NCBI RefSeq assembly: GCF_937997405.1
Contig: NZ_CALKTL010000105.1
Location: 1 to 8,693, forward strand
DNA: 8,693 nt
Reading direction: 5' to 3'
DNA from: an uncultured Campylobacter sp.
Lineage (GTDB): Bacteria; Campylobacterota; Campylobacteria; Campylobacterales; Campylobacteraceae
Positions within the stretch are counted from its first letter, which is position 1. Every line of letters begins with the position of its first letter. The notes under the pieces are model-generated. The model was not told the DNA's origin, did no database searches, and was given only the letters and a program-made list of their open reading frames with translations. Of the stretch, positions 1 through 6,601 are shown in pieces. Made by a program: the position numbers and the translations under genes.

Positions 1-1072
1 CATAATTTACGACGTTTTTGCGAAAAGCGATCTCCGAAATTTTAAGGCGGTTTTCAACCCTCGCATAATCCAAAAACGGCAGACTTATGCTTACGTTGCC
101 ACTTAAAAAATTTAGCTTGAAGCTATCGTTGGCACTCACGCCTTGCCCGTTAGTAAGCCCTGCGCCCAAATTCACGCTAGGAAAGAAATTTAACTTAGCG
201 GTCTGTTCGTCGTAAAAGCTGGAATTTAACCTAGCGATCGCAGCTCTAATGTCGGGGCGGTTAGCAAGCGCTGTGTAAGGCACATTTAGATCAACGCCTT
301 GGAATTCTATAGAATTTATCGAATCGGTGTTATCATCAAATTGCAAGCTGGAGGAGATGAGATTTCTCATATATTTATGATTATCCTCGATATTTTTTTG
401 AATGCTTAAAACCTTGTTTTCAAGCCCTAGGATAGAATTTTGAATCTGCCTGTAATCAAGCTGTTCGGACTTGCCGTAATCGTATTTTGCCTTGATTATT
501 TTTTCGATCTCTCGGTAATCGCTTAAATTCTGTTTTGTCCATTTTAGCGAATCGTTTAGATAAAGCATCTCGAAGTAGCCGCTTACGACAGAATTTATAA
601 GAGTCAGGCGGGTATTTTCGAGATCAAACTCGCTAGCTTTGGCGTTCCAGCCCTCGGCATTTACCGCCGAGCGGATCTTGCCGAAAAGATCAAGCTCATA
701 GCTTACGTTAAAACCAGAGCTATAGGTTTTGTTCCAGTTCGAGCCGGTGCTTATGTCGCGATTAGCGCCCGCACTCCACGAGCTACTTAGCGTAGGAAAA
801 AGATCAGCCCTGCTTAGCCCTAAATTTGCATAAGCACTCTCAACATTTAAAGCCGCTGTTTTTAGATCGTAGTTATTCGCAAGGGCTTGATCTACAAGCT
901 TATTTAGGTATGATTCGCCATATTTTTTATACCACAGCGTATCTATTTCATAGCTTGCATTTTCGTCCTTGAAATGCTCTACAGGCTTAAATTCGACCTC
1001 ACTTTGATTTGAGGCGCAACCGCCGATAAAAACAGCTAAAACGCCGCTTAAAATTACTTTGGAATTTATCAT
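1..1072 (-). CDS. TolC/NodT-family outer-membrane efflux lipoprotein (3' end cut by window edge)
   Basis: This is the outer-membrane channel of the tripartite exporter encoded with macA and macB. The reading frame is open from an ATG at 1070-1072 to the left edge, giving 357 residues; family members are usually about 450-480, so roughly the last quarter is missing. The N-terminus is a lipoprotein signal: a short basic start, a hydrophobic run and the lipobox IGGC with Cys19, so the mature protein is probably acylated. After it come features of the outer membrane efflux protein family: a WYKKYG stretch near residue 45, LFPTLSSS, SYELDLFGKIRSAV, and ANRPDIRAA, which corresponds to the family's RPDI/RPDV motif. 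An AAGGAG Shine-Dalgarno at 1078-1083 lies 5 nt before the ATG and supports the start. The gene follows macB by 13 bp and is probably cotranscribed. It resembles the third gene of the C. jejuni Cj0606-0608 cluster. The substrate cannot be read from the sequence. Confidence 0.93.
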   Translation of the reverse strand, partial: MINSKVILSGVLAVFIGGCASNQSEVEFKPVEHFKDENASYEIDTLWYKKYGESYLNKLVDQALANNYDLKTAALNVESAYANLGLSRADLFPTLSSSWSAGANRDISTGSNWNKTYSSGFNVSYELDLFGKIRSAVNAEGWNAKASEFDLENTRLTLINSVVSGYFEMLYLNDSLKWTKQNLSDYREIEKIIKAKYDYGKSEQLDYRQIQNSILGLENKVLSIQKNIEDNHKYMRNLISSSLQFDDNTDSINSIEFQGVDLNVPYTALANRPDIRAAIARLNSSFYDEQTAKLNFFPSVNLGAGLTNGQGVSANDSFKLNFLSGNVSISLPFLDYARVENRLKISEIAFRKNVVNY

Positions 1073-1085
1073 TTTCTCTCCTTGG

Positions 1086-3020
1086 TTATTCTTGTGCTAA
1101 AGCATCTATCGGATTTAATCTGCTGGCGTTTCTTGCCGGCAGATAGCCGAAAACTATACCGATCGCGGACGACGCCGCAAAAGCGATCACGAAAGGCGCA
1201 GTAGTAAATTTCATCGCAAAATCCGGGCTTATGGTATTAAACGCAAATCCAAGCGCCAAAGCGATTAAAATTCCTAAAGCTCCGCCGAGCGAGCAAAGCA
1301 AGATCGCCTCTATCAAAAACTGCTGCAAGATATTGGATTGCTTCGCGCCGATCGCCATCCTGATGCCGATTTCGCGCGTGCGCTCAGTAACGCTTACGAG
1401 CATGATATTCATCACGCCGATGCCGCCGACGACGAGTGAGATCACCGCGATTGATGAGATCAGAATCGTCATCGTGCCGGTAGTGCTTTGTATTGTTTGT
1501 TTGATAGTATCTGCGTTCATCGTATGAAAATCCCGCGAACCGTGTCTTTGGATAAGTAGCTGAGTTAGGCTCTCTTCGGCCACTTGAGTATTGACATCGT
1601 CTTTTATTTTGATGGTAATAGAGCTGATTTTTCGATTGCCCGTGATTTTATTCATCACAGTTGAATACGGCGCGTAAATTCTTAAATTTTCGTTGCTTCC
1701 GAAGGCGTTTTTATCCTTGCCCGAAACTCCTATGATCTTAAGTGGCTTACCCGAAAATAAAATCGTCTTACCGATCGGATCTGAATTTTTAAAAAACGTT
1801 TTTTTAGTGTTTGGATCGATAATCGCGACAGAGGCAGAATTTTTAATATCATCGTCGCTAAAATTTCTACCATCTTCTATATCTATGCCATTAACCGCCA
1901 AAGAATTCACGCCGCCGCCGCGCAGTTGAGCCTTGGAGCTTAAATTCGCATAGGTTGCCGTACCGCTTGCAGAAGCATTTGGTGTAGCATAATCGACGTA
2001 GGGCTGGCGCGCCAAAACTTTAGAATCGCTTATCGTAAGGGTGCTCACGAAGCCCGCACGCACGTCGCCGAAATTTTTACCGGGAAAGATATCAATCGTA
2101 TTGGTGCCAATTTTACGGATCTCGGATAAAATTTGCTCCTCCGAACCCTTACCGAGAGCTACTACGCAGATAACCGAGGCGATGCCGATGATGATGCCTA
2201 ACATCGTCAAAATCGATCTTAGTTTATGCGAAAATATCGCGCTAATGGACATTTTAAAGCTCTCGATGAGCTGATCTTTGCAAAATATAAAGGAATTTTT
2301 AGTTTTAATCTCCTCTTTTTTGCGCTCAAAAACCCGCCCAGCTTTTCTTTTATCACTTAAAATTTTACCGTCTTTTATCTCGATGATACGATCCGCAAAT
2401 TCCGCAATATGCGCGTCATGCGTAACTATGATGATAGTGTGGCCCTCTTTGTGTAGCGCCGTTAAAATTTGCATCACCGTCTCGCCGCTTTTGCTATCAA
2501 GCGCGCCGGTGGGCTCGTCGGCCAAAATCACTTCACCGCCGTTTATCAGAGCGCGGGCGATACTTACGCGCTGCTGCTGTCCGCCGCTAAGCTTGCTCGG
2601 TAAATTTTTAATGCGGTCGCCAAGCTCCAGTTTATCCAAAAGCTCCACCGCTCGTTTCGTCCGTTCGCTCGCCCCTATGCCTGCATACACCGCAGGCAGC
2701 GAGACGTTTGCGGTAGCATCCATCGTGGCGATGAGATTGTATTTTTGAAAGACAAAGCCGAATTTTTTGCTTCTAAGCGCCGCAAGCTCGTCGCCACTTA
2801 AATTTGCTACCTCGCGACCCTCGATCTTGTAGCTTCCGCTGCTTGGCGTATCGATACAGCCGATTATATTCATCAGAGTCGATTTTCCGCTTCCCGATTG
2901 CCCGATTATTGATATAAACTCGCCTGCTTCGATATTTAAGCTTACGTCCTTTAGGACGTGGATTTCGTTATCGCCGAGAATGAATTTTTTGTTTATATCT
3001 TTAAGCTCTAACATCTTCAC
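1086..3020 (-). CDS. macB: MacB, ABC-type efflux ATPase/permease
   Basis: Inner-membrane ABC exporter subunit that uses ATP hydrolysis to drive the MacA-outer-membrane channel complex (macrolide or peptide/toxin efflux in studied relatives). At 644 aa it is close to the 648 aa of E. coli MacB. The N-terminal nucleotide-binding domain has Walker A GQSGSGKST (40-48), Q-loop Gln92, signature LSGGQ (144-148), Walker B VILADE (164-169) and H-loop His201. TM1 lies at about 270-290, followed by a large periplasmic MacB_PCD domain, then TM2 (about 518-542), the cytoplasmic ERTREIGIRMA motif (546-556), TM3 (573-594) and TM4 (610-627): the MacB/FtsX-type fold. The start is uncertain. GTG at 3020 gives the frame used here; the ATG two codons later (3014) begins MLELKDI, very like E. 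coli, and neither has a strong Shine-Dalgarno. The gene starts 13 bp after macA. All ATPase motifs are intact. The actual substrate in this organism is unknown. Confidence 0.97.
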   Translation of the reverse strand: MKMLELKDINKKFILGDNEIHVLKDVSLNIEAGEFISIIGQSGSGKSTLMNIIGCIDTPSSGSYKIEGREVANLSGDELAALRSKKFGFVFQKYNLIATMDATANVSLPAVYAGIGASERTKRAVELLDKLELGDRIKNLPSKLSGGQQQRVSIARALINGGEVILADEPTGALDSKSGETVMQILTALHKEGHTIIIVTHDAHIAEFADRIIEIKDGKILSDKRKAGRVFERKKEEIKTKNSFIFCKDQLIESFKMSISAIFSHKLRSILTMLGIIIGIASVICVVALGKGSEEQILSEIRKIGTNTIDIFPGKNFGDVRAGFVSTLTISDSKVLARQPYVDYATPNASASGTATYANLSSKAQLRGGGVNSLAVNGIDIEDGRNFSDDDIKNSASVAIIDPNTKKTFFKNSDPIGKTILFSGKPLKIIGVSGKDKNAFGSNENLRIYAPYSTVMNKITGNRKISSITIKIKDDVNTQVAEESLTQLLIQRHGSRDFHTMNADTIKQTIQSTTGTMTILISSIAVISLVVGGIGVMNIMLVSVTERTREIGIRMAIGAKQSNILQQFLIEAILLCSLGGALGILIALALGFAFNTISPDFAMKFTTAPFVIAFAASSAIGIVFGYLPARNASRLNPIDALAQE

Positions 3021-3033
3021 ACCATAAAATTCT

Positions 3034-4215
3034 CTAAAATACCATCGGAGGCCCGTCCATATTTAACGGTGCGGCTTTTCCGTCGGCGATGAGCACCTCA
3101 TCTTTTTCATCAAGACCGCTTAAAATTTCAGTATTCAGATCGTCGCTGACGCCCGTTTTTACGTATCGCTGCTCGGGCTCTTTGCCGTTAAGCACAGTGA
3201 CGTAATCGCCTCCCCCGTCGCGCTTAATGACGGAGGTAGGTAGATAGCTCGTATTGTTCGCTTCGCTTACGATTATATTGTTTTCGGTCGTCATTCCGAT
3301 CTTTAAAAAATCGTTTTCGTTATCTACGAGCATCTTTGCGTAAAAATAGATCGCGCTGTCGCTACTACTGGAGGATGAGGAGCCGCTAGAGGTTTTATCG
3401 TAAGTCCCGTCGCTAAGCGTGGTAAGACCCGGATCGATCTTGTAAATTTTAGCCTTTTTGATATTATCCAGATCCGATAGTATGGAGTATTCTACGTCCA
3501 TTCCAACCTTTACTTTAGATATATCGCCCTCTGCGATCTGCATCTTGATCTCCATCTTGCTCAGATCGGCAATCTTTACGATCGTAGGCGTAGTTTGGTT
3601 GGAATTTACCGTTTTGCCCTCCTCTACCGGCATGGAAACGATCGTGCCGCTTATCGGAGCCGTGATCTTGGTATAGCCGAAATTCGTCTCCGCCGTGCTT
3701 AGCTGAAGTTTGGTCTGCTCGATCTGCGCCTCGATCTGCTTCTGCTCGGCCTCTTTTAAAGCGGCGCTATTTTTAGCGTTTTCCACAGCCTCTTTGGAAG
3801 CGGCGTTTCTTTTATACAGCTGCAGCTCGCGGTTATACTGCGTTTTAGCGTTTGCCGCGGCGATCTTTGCCGAAGCCAAATTTGCTTCGTGGATTAGAAG
3901 CTGCGCCTTTTGCTGCGCAATCTCGTTTTCTTGCGTGACCGAGTCAATCTGTGCGATCATATCGCCTTTTTGAACCTTATCGCCCACTTTGACGTAGAGC
4001 TTTTTGATCTGACCGCTTACCTGAGCGCCCACATCGACCAAATCCCTGGCATAAACCTCGCCCGCAGCCGTTACCGTGCCTCTGATACTACCCTTCTCAA
4101 GCCTTGTGGTAAGGGCCTTCGGCACCTCTTCTTGTTTAAAAAATTTGCCGTATAAAAAATATATCGCAATGACGATAAACAGAGTAAAGGCGATAAATTT
4201 CAATGTTTTTTTCAT
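3034..4215 (-). CDS. macA: MacA, periplasmic adaptor (HlyD/RND membrane-fusion family)
   Basis: Adaptor that joins MacB to the outer-membrane channel and stimulates the MacB ATPase in studied relatives. The protein is 393 aa, against about 371 in E. coli. One N-terminal membrane anchor spans about residues 7-22. The first half of the lipoyl (barrel-sandwich) domain, including VGAQVSGQIKKLYVKVGDKV, covers about 47-91. A long alpha-helical coiled-coil hairpin rich in Ala, Gln, Lys and Glu covers about 93-176. The second lipoyl half contains TKITAPISGTIVS (182-194), and the beta-barrel follows. A low-complexity serine tract (residues 276-287) sits in the loop before AIYFYAKM. The start is ATG at 4213-4215 with a weak GGA-type Shine-Dalgarno 5 nt upstream. 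It is the first gene of the macA-macB-channel operon, the same order as C. jejuni Cj0606-Cj0608. The 64-bp gap to the upstream same-strand transporter gene leaves room for its own promoter. Confidence 0.95.
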   Translation of the reverse strand: MKKTLKFIAFTLFIVIAIYFLYGKFFKQEEVPKALTTRLEKGSIRGTVTAAGEVYARDLVDVGAQVSGQIKKLYVKVGDKVQKGDMIAQIDSVTQENEIAQQKAQLLIHEANLASAKIAAANAKTQYNRELQLYKRNAASKEAVENAKNSAALKEAEQKQIEAQIEQTKLQLSTAETNFGYTKITAPISGTIVSMPVEEGKTVNSNQTTPTIVKIADLSKMEIKMQIAEGDISKVKVGMDVEYSILSDLDNIKKAKIYKIDPGLTTLSDGTYDKTSSGSSSSSSSDSAIYFYAKMLVDNENDFLKIGMTTENNIIVSEANNTSYLPTSVIKRDGGGDYVTVLNGKEPEQRYVKTGVSDDLNTEILSGLDEKDEVLIADGKAAPLNMDGPPMVF

Positions 4216-4279
4216 TTTTCCAACTTCAAATAAAATAAAGGCTAATTCTAATGTAAAAATATAAAATTTTAGTTAAATA
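4216..4279 (-). promoter_or_regulatory. Possible macA promoter in a 64-bp AT-rich gap
   Basis: Read on the minus strand, a -10-like TAGAAT lies at 4250-4245, about 30 nt before the macA ATG, preceded by a very T-rich stretch as is common for Campylobacter sigma-70 promoters, which often lack a clear -35. Readthrough from the EamA transporter gene is the alternative. The gap also holds a poor AT-only inverted repeat (about 4267-4287), too weak to call a terminator. This is inference from composition and spacing only. Confidence 0.3.
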
Positions 4280-5149
4280 CTAAATTCTTTGCTCGCGCAG
4301 GGCATAAAATTTCATGATCTTTTTATGTAAAATTAGCGAAACGCAGATCAGCGCCGAGCCCGCAAGTAGGCGCGCCAGATCGGCGTCTTTTTGCCAAAAT
4401 ACTAAATTTACGACGATCGCTGCGGGAATGAGCGCGTTATTCATGATCGCAAGCACGCCGCTATCGACTTCGCACGCGCCTTTGTTCCACAAAAAATATC
4501 CCAGAGCGCTTGCGACAGTTCCTAGATACACGATCACCGCGCCCTGCGAGAAGCTAGGATTAAATTTAGAAAAATCCCCGAGCACTATCGCGGCAATCGC
4601 CGTAACCGCGGTAGCCCCCACAAAAAAGTAGCCGAAAAGCTCCTTCTGCTCGCTAAAGCCGTGGCGCTCCAGCATAAATTTATACGCGCTCTGTCCGAGC
4701 CCGAAGCATAAATTTGCGCCTTGCACGAGCAAAAAGCCCGTCAAAAACTCGGAATTTATCGCGCCGAATTTTATCACCAAGGCACCTAGCACCGCGACTG
4801 CTACGCTAAAAAGATATAACGCGCAAAATCTAAGCTTAAGCGCGTCGTAAAGCAACGTCACGTAAAACGGAGTAAATATCGTAAAAAGCGCTACTTCATA
4901 GACCTTCAAATACGCAAAGCTACGGTAGTAGAAGATATACATCACGCCGATCTGCACGGCGCCCACGGCGCAAATTTTAAGCGCCAGGGCGGGATTTACG
5001 CCGCGAAATTTCATAAACGGCAAAAAGCAAATTAACGCCAACGATACGCGCGAAAACGCCAAATACGCGCTGTCTATGCCGCGCAAAAACTCGCCTATCA
5101 GCGAGAAACTAAAAGCCCAAATACAAGTAACCAAAATCAGTTTTTTCAA
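4280..5149 (-). CDS. EamA/DMT-family transporter
   Basis: Small inner-membrane transporter of the drug/metabolite superfamily; members mostly export amino acids, nucleobases or related metabolites, and the substrate here cannot be inferred. At 289 aa it has the family's usual length. Hydrophobic segments run through its whole length and fit ten helices arranged as two EamA repeats (about 1-125 and 135-275). It begins KKLILVTCIWAFSFSLIGEF, with the Trp and small residues typical of EamA helix 1, and the short basic tail (HKKIMKFYALREQRI) is typical of the C-terminus. The start is TTG at 5149-5147: an in-frame TAG lies four codons upstream (5161-5159), no ATG or GTG lies between, the next internal Met is about 45 residues in, and an AGGCGG Shine-Dalgarno (5160-5155) sits 5 nt before the TTG. 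That Shine-Dalgarno is inside a hairpin described separately. The gene is divergent from glmU and upstream of macA on the same strand. Confidence 0.9.
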   Translation of the reverse strand: MKKLILVTCIWAFSFSLIGEFLRGIDSAYLAFSRVSLALICFLPFMKFRGVNPALALKICAVGAVQIGVMYIFYYRSFAYLKVYEVALFTIFTPFYVTLLYDALKLRFCALYLFSVAVAVLGALVIKFGAINSEFLTGFLLVQGANLCFGLGQSAYKFMLERHGFSEQKELFGYFFVGATAVTAIAAIVLGDFSKFNPSFSQGAVIVYLGTVASALGYFLWNKGACEVDSGVLAIMNNALIPAAIVVNLVFWQKDADLARLLAGSALICVSLILHKKIMKFYALREQRI

Positions 5150-5153
5150 AACG

Positions 5154-5181
5154 TCCGCCTAAGCTTTAAAATTTAGGCGGA
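5154..5181 (-). promoter_or_regulatory. Hairpin masking the Shine-Dalgarno of the EamA transporter gene
   Basis: On the minus strand, TCCGCCTAA (5181-5173) and TTAGGCGGA (5162-5154) are perfect reverse complements. They form a 9-bp stem with a 10-nt AT-rich loop. The downstream arm contains the whole AGGCGG Shine-Dalgarno, and the TTG start follows 4 nt after the stem. The structure would hide the ribosome site if transcription starts upstream of 5181. The inverted repeat is directly visible; a regulatory role is inference. Confidence 0.55.
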
Positions 5182-5189
5182 ATTTTATA
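5182..5189 (-). promoter_or_regulatory. Possible -10 element for the EamA transporter gene
   Basis: Minus-strand TATAAAAT (5189-5182) is a good match to a sigma-70 -10 hexamer in an AT-rich divergent gap. A start about 7 nt downstream would fall near 5176, inside the upstream arm of the hairpin. If this is the main promoter, the transcript would carry only a partial stem. Other AT-rich -10-like sites lie further upstream, so the true start site is unresolved. Confidence 0.3.
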
Positions 5190-5242
5190 AAATTTTAGTT
5201 GAATTTGGGATTTAAATTTCGCCCACGCGGCATAAATTTAGG

Positions 5243-5270
5243 TTTTTATTTATTTTAAATGTGTTAAAAT
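5243..5270 (+). promoter_or_regulatory. Probable promoter of the glmU-coaBC-uppS operon
   Basis: A -10-like TAAAAT (5265-5270), preceded by TGTGT in an extended -10 manner, lies 29 nt before the glmU ATG, and a T-rich block at 5243-5248 could serve as a weak -35 with a 16-bp spacer. The predicted start near 5277 leaves a leader of about 23 nt that includes the AAGGG ribosome site. It is the best candidate in the 150-bp divergent gap; the call is by eye. Confidence 0.4.
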
Positions 5271-5299
5271 TATCCGATTTTTGAAATTTAAGGGTAAAA

Positions 5300-6601
5300 A
5301 TGAACGACGTTTCGGTTATAGTTCTTGCCGCAGGACTCGGCACTCGGATGAAGTCGCAAAAAGCTAAGGTTCTTTTCGAGCTTTGCGGCGAGCCGATGAT
5401 AATCCACATCTTAAAGAAAGCTTACGAAATTTCAAACGACGTGAGCGTGATTTTACACTATCAATTCGACGAGGTTAAAAGCGCGGTTTTGGCGCACTTT
5501 CCAAACGCCAAAATCTACAAACAAGACCACGAGCATTTCCCCGGCACTGCGGGCGGGCTAAAAGAGGTCGAAATCAGCGGAGCCAAAACGCTCATAATCT
5601 GCGGCGATATGCCTTTGGTAAAAAGCGCCGAGCTTCGCAAACTCTGCGAGGGGGACGCGGAGGTAAATTTAAGCGTTTTTAGCGCGCGAGACCCATTTGG
5701 ATACGGCCGCGTAATCACCCGCGGCGGCGAAATTTTAAAGATCGTCGAGCAAAAGGACGCAAGCGAGGAAGAAAAGGCGGTAAAAGACGCAAACGCAGGC
5801 TGCTACTGCTTCAAAAGCGAGGCATTGAAACAAATTCTGCCGCAGATCAAACCAGATAACGCTCAAAAAGAGTACTACCTCACAGACGCGATCAAAATCG
5901 CCAAAGATATGGGTTTAAAATGCGCCGCCGTGTGGGTGGATGAGCAAAGCTTCATGGGCATAAACGATAAATTTGCCCTCAGCATCGCCGAAAATTTAAT
6001 GCAAAACGAGATCAAAGAAAATTTGATGAAGCAAGGCGTTTTAATGCGCCTACCGCAAAGCATCTACATCGATAGTAGGGCGAAATTTATCGGCGAGTGC
6101 GAGCTGCAAGAAAACGTAAGCATCATCGGTCCTTGCGTGATCGAAAGCTCGCTCATAAAAAGCGGCTGCGTCATCGAAGATAGCATTGTAAAAAACTCCG
6201 ACATCGGTCCGATGGCGCATCTGCGCCCAAAATGCGAGGTTATAGGCACCCATATCGGAAATTTCGTCGAGCTTAAAAACGCAAAAGTAAACAAGATCAA
6301 GGCGGGGCATTTAAGCTATCTTGGAGATTGCGAGATCGATGAGGGCAGCAATATCGGCTGCGGCACGATTACGTGCAACTATGACGGCAAGAAAAAATAC
6401 AAAACGATAATCGGCAAAAACGTCTTTATCGGCTCGGACACGCAGCTAGTAGCGCCCGTGCGGGTAGCCGACGACGTCATAATCGCCGCGGGCACGACTG
6501 TCACGAGCGACGTTCCAAGCGGCGCGCTGGCGATCAGCCGAAGCAAACAAATCAACAAAGATGGATTTTTCCATAAATTTTTTAGGAGCGAAGATGAATA
6601 A
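5300..6601 (+). CDS. glmU: GlmU, bifunctional UDP-GlcNAc pyrophosphorylase / glucosamine-1-phosphate N-acetyltransferase
   Basis: Cytoplasmic enzyme making UDP-N-acetylglucosamine: it acetylates glucosamine-1-phosphate with acetyl-CoA, then transfers UMP from UTP. The product feeds peptidoglycan, lipid A and glycans. At 433 aa it is slightly shorter than the 456 aa of E. coli GlmU. The N-terminal nucleotidyltransferase domain has LAAGLGTRM (9-17) with Lys23 downstream, Gln75, PGTAGG (81-86) and GDMPL (102-106), whose Asp103 matches the metal-binding Asp of E. coli. The C-terminal half is a left-handed beta-helix of hexapeptide repeats. It includes HIGNFVELK, AGHLSYLGD with the catalytic His337, GCGTITCNYDG, and GSDTQLVAPV followed by IAAGTTVT. 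The start is ATG at 5300 with AAGGG about 5 nt upstream. Its last 8 nt overlap coaBC. The PGTAGG loop differs from the GTGHA of E. coli, but the fold and active site otherwise look complete. Confidence 0.97.
   Translation: MNDVSVIVLAAGLGTRMKSQKAKVLFELCGEPMIIHILKKAYEISNDVSVILHYQFDEVKSAVLAHFPNAKIYKQDHEHFPGTAGGLKEVEISGAKTLIICGDMPLVKSAELRKLCEGDAEVNLSVFSARDPFGYGRVITRGGEILKIVEQKDASEEEKAVKDANAGCYCFKSEALKQILPQIKPDNAQKEYYLTDAIKIAKDMGLKCAAVWVDEQSFMGINDKFALSIAENLMQNEIKENLMKQGVLMRLPQSIYIDSRAKFIGECELQENVSIIGPCVIESSLIKSGCVIEDSIVKNSDIGPMAHLRPKCEVIGTHIGNFVELKNAKVNKIKAGHLSYLGDCEIDEGSNIGCGTITCNYDGKKKYKTIIGKNVFIGSDTQLVAPVRVADDVIIAAGTTVTSDVPSGALAISRSKQINKDGFFHKFFRSEDE
6584..6588 (+). promoter_or_regulatory. Ribosome binding site that fixes the coaBC start
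   Basis: AGGAG lies inside the end of glmU, 5 nt before the ATG at 6594. The frame is open further upstream to an ATG at 6561, but that ATG lacks such a site and would add 11 residues (MDFSINFLGAK) ahead of the conserved MNKKKVLLAVCGS start of the flavoprotein domain. The short start is therefore preferred. Confidence 0.8.

Noticed and set aside
2278..2748. 156-aa open frame on the plus strand
   Set aside because: It lies wholly antisense to the MacB ATPase domain, has a Ser/Cys-rich composition unlike a folded protein and has no ribosome site; it is a shadow of macB.
3017..3025. Two-codon mini-ORF (ATG GTG TGA) between macA and macB
   Set aside because: It could in principle be a tiny leader or reinitiation stop, but it has no ribosome site and such short frames arise easily by chance.
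4267..4287. AT-only inverted repeat after the EamA transporter gene
   Set aside because: The stem needs a bulge and has a single GC pair; too weak to call a terminator in AT-rich sequence.
5212..5409. 65-aa minus-strand open frame across the glmU promoter and start
   Set aside because: Half of it is antisense to conserved glmU codons and it covers the likely glmU promoter; no recognisable features.
6561..6593. Upstream ATG extending CoaBC by 11 residues
   Set aside because: The ATG at 6594 has a good AGGAG at 5 nt and begins the conserved flavoprotein domain; the extension merely reads the glmU tail in another frame.
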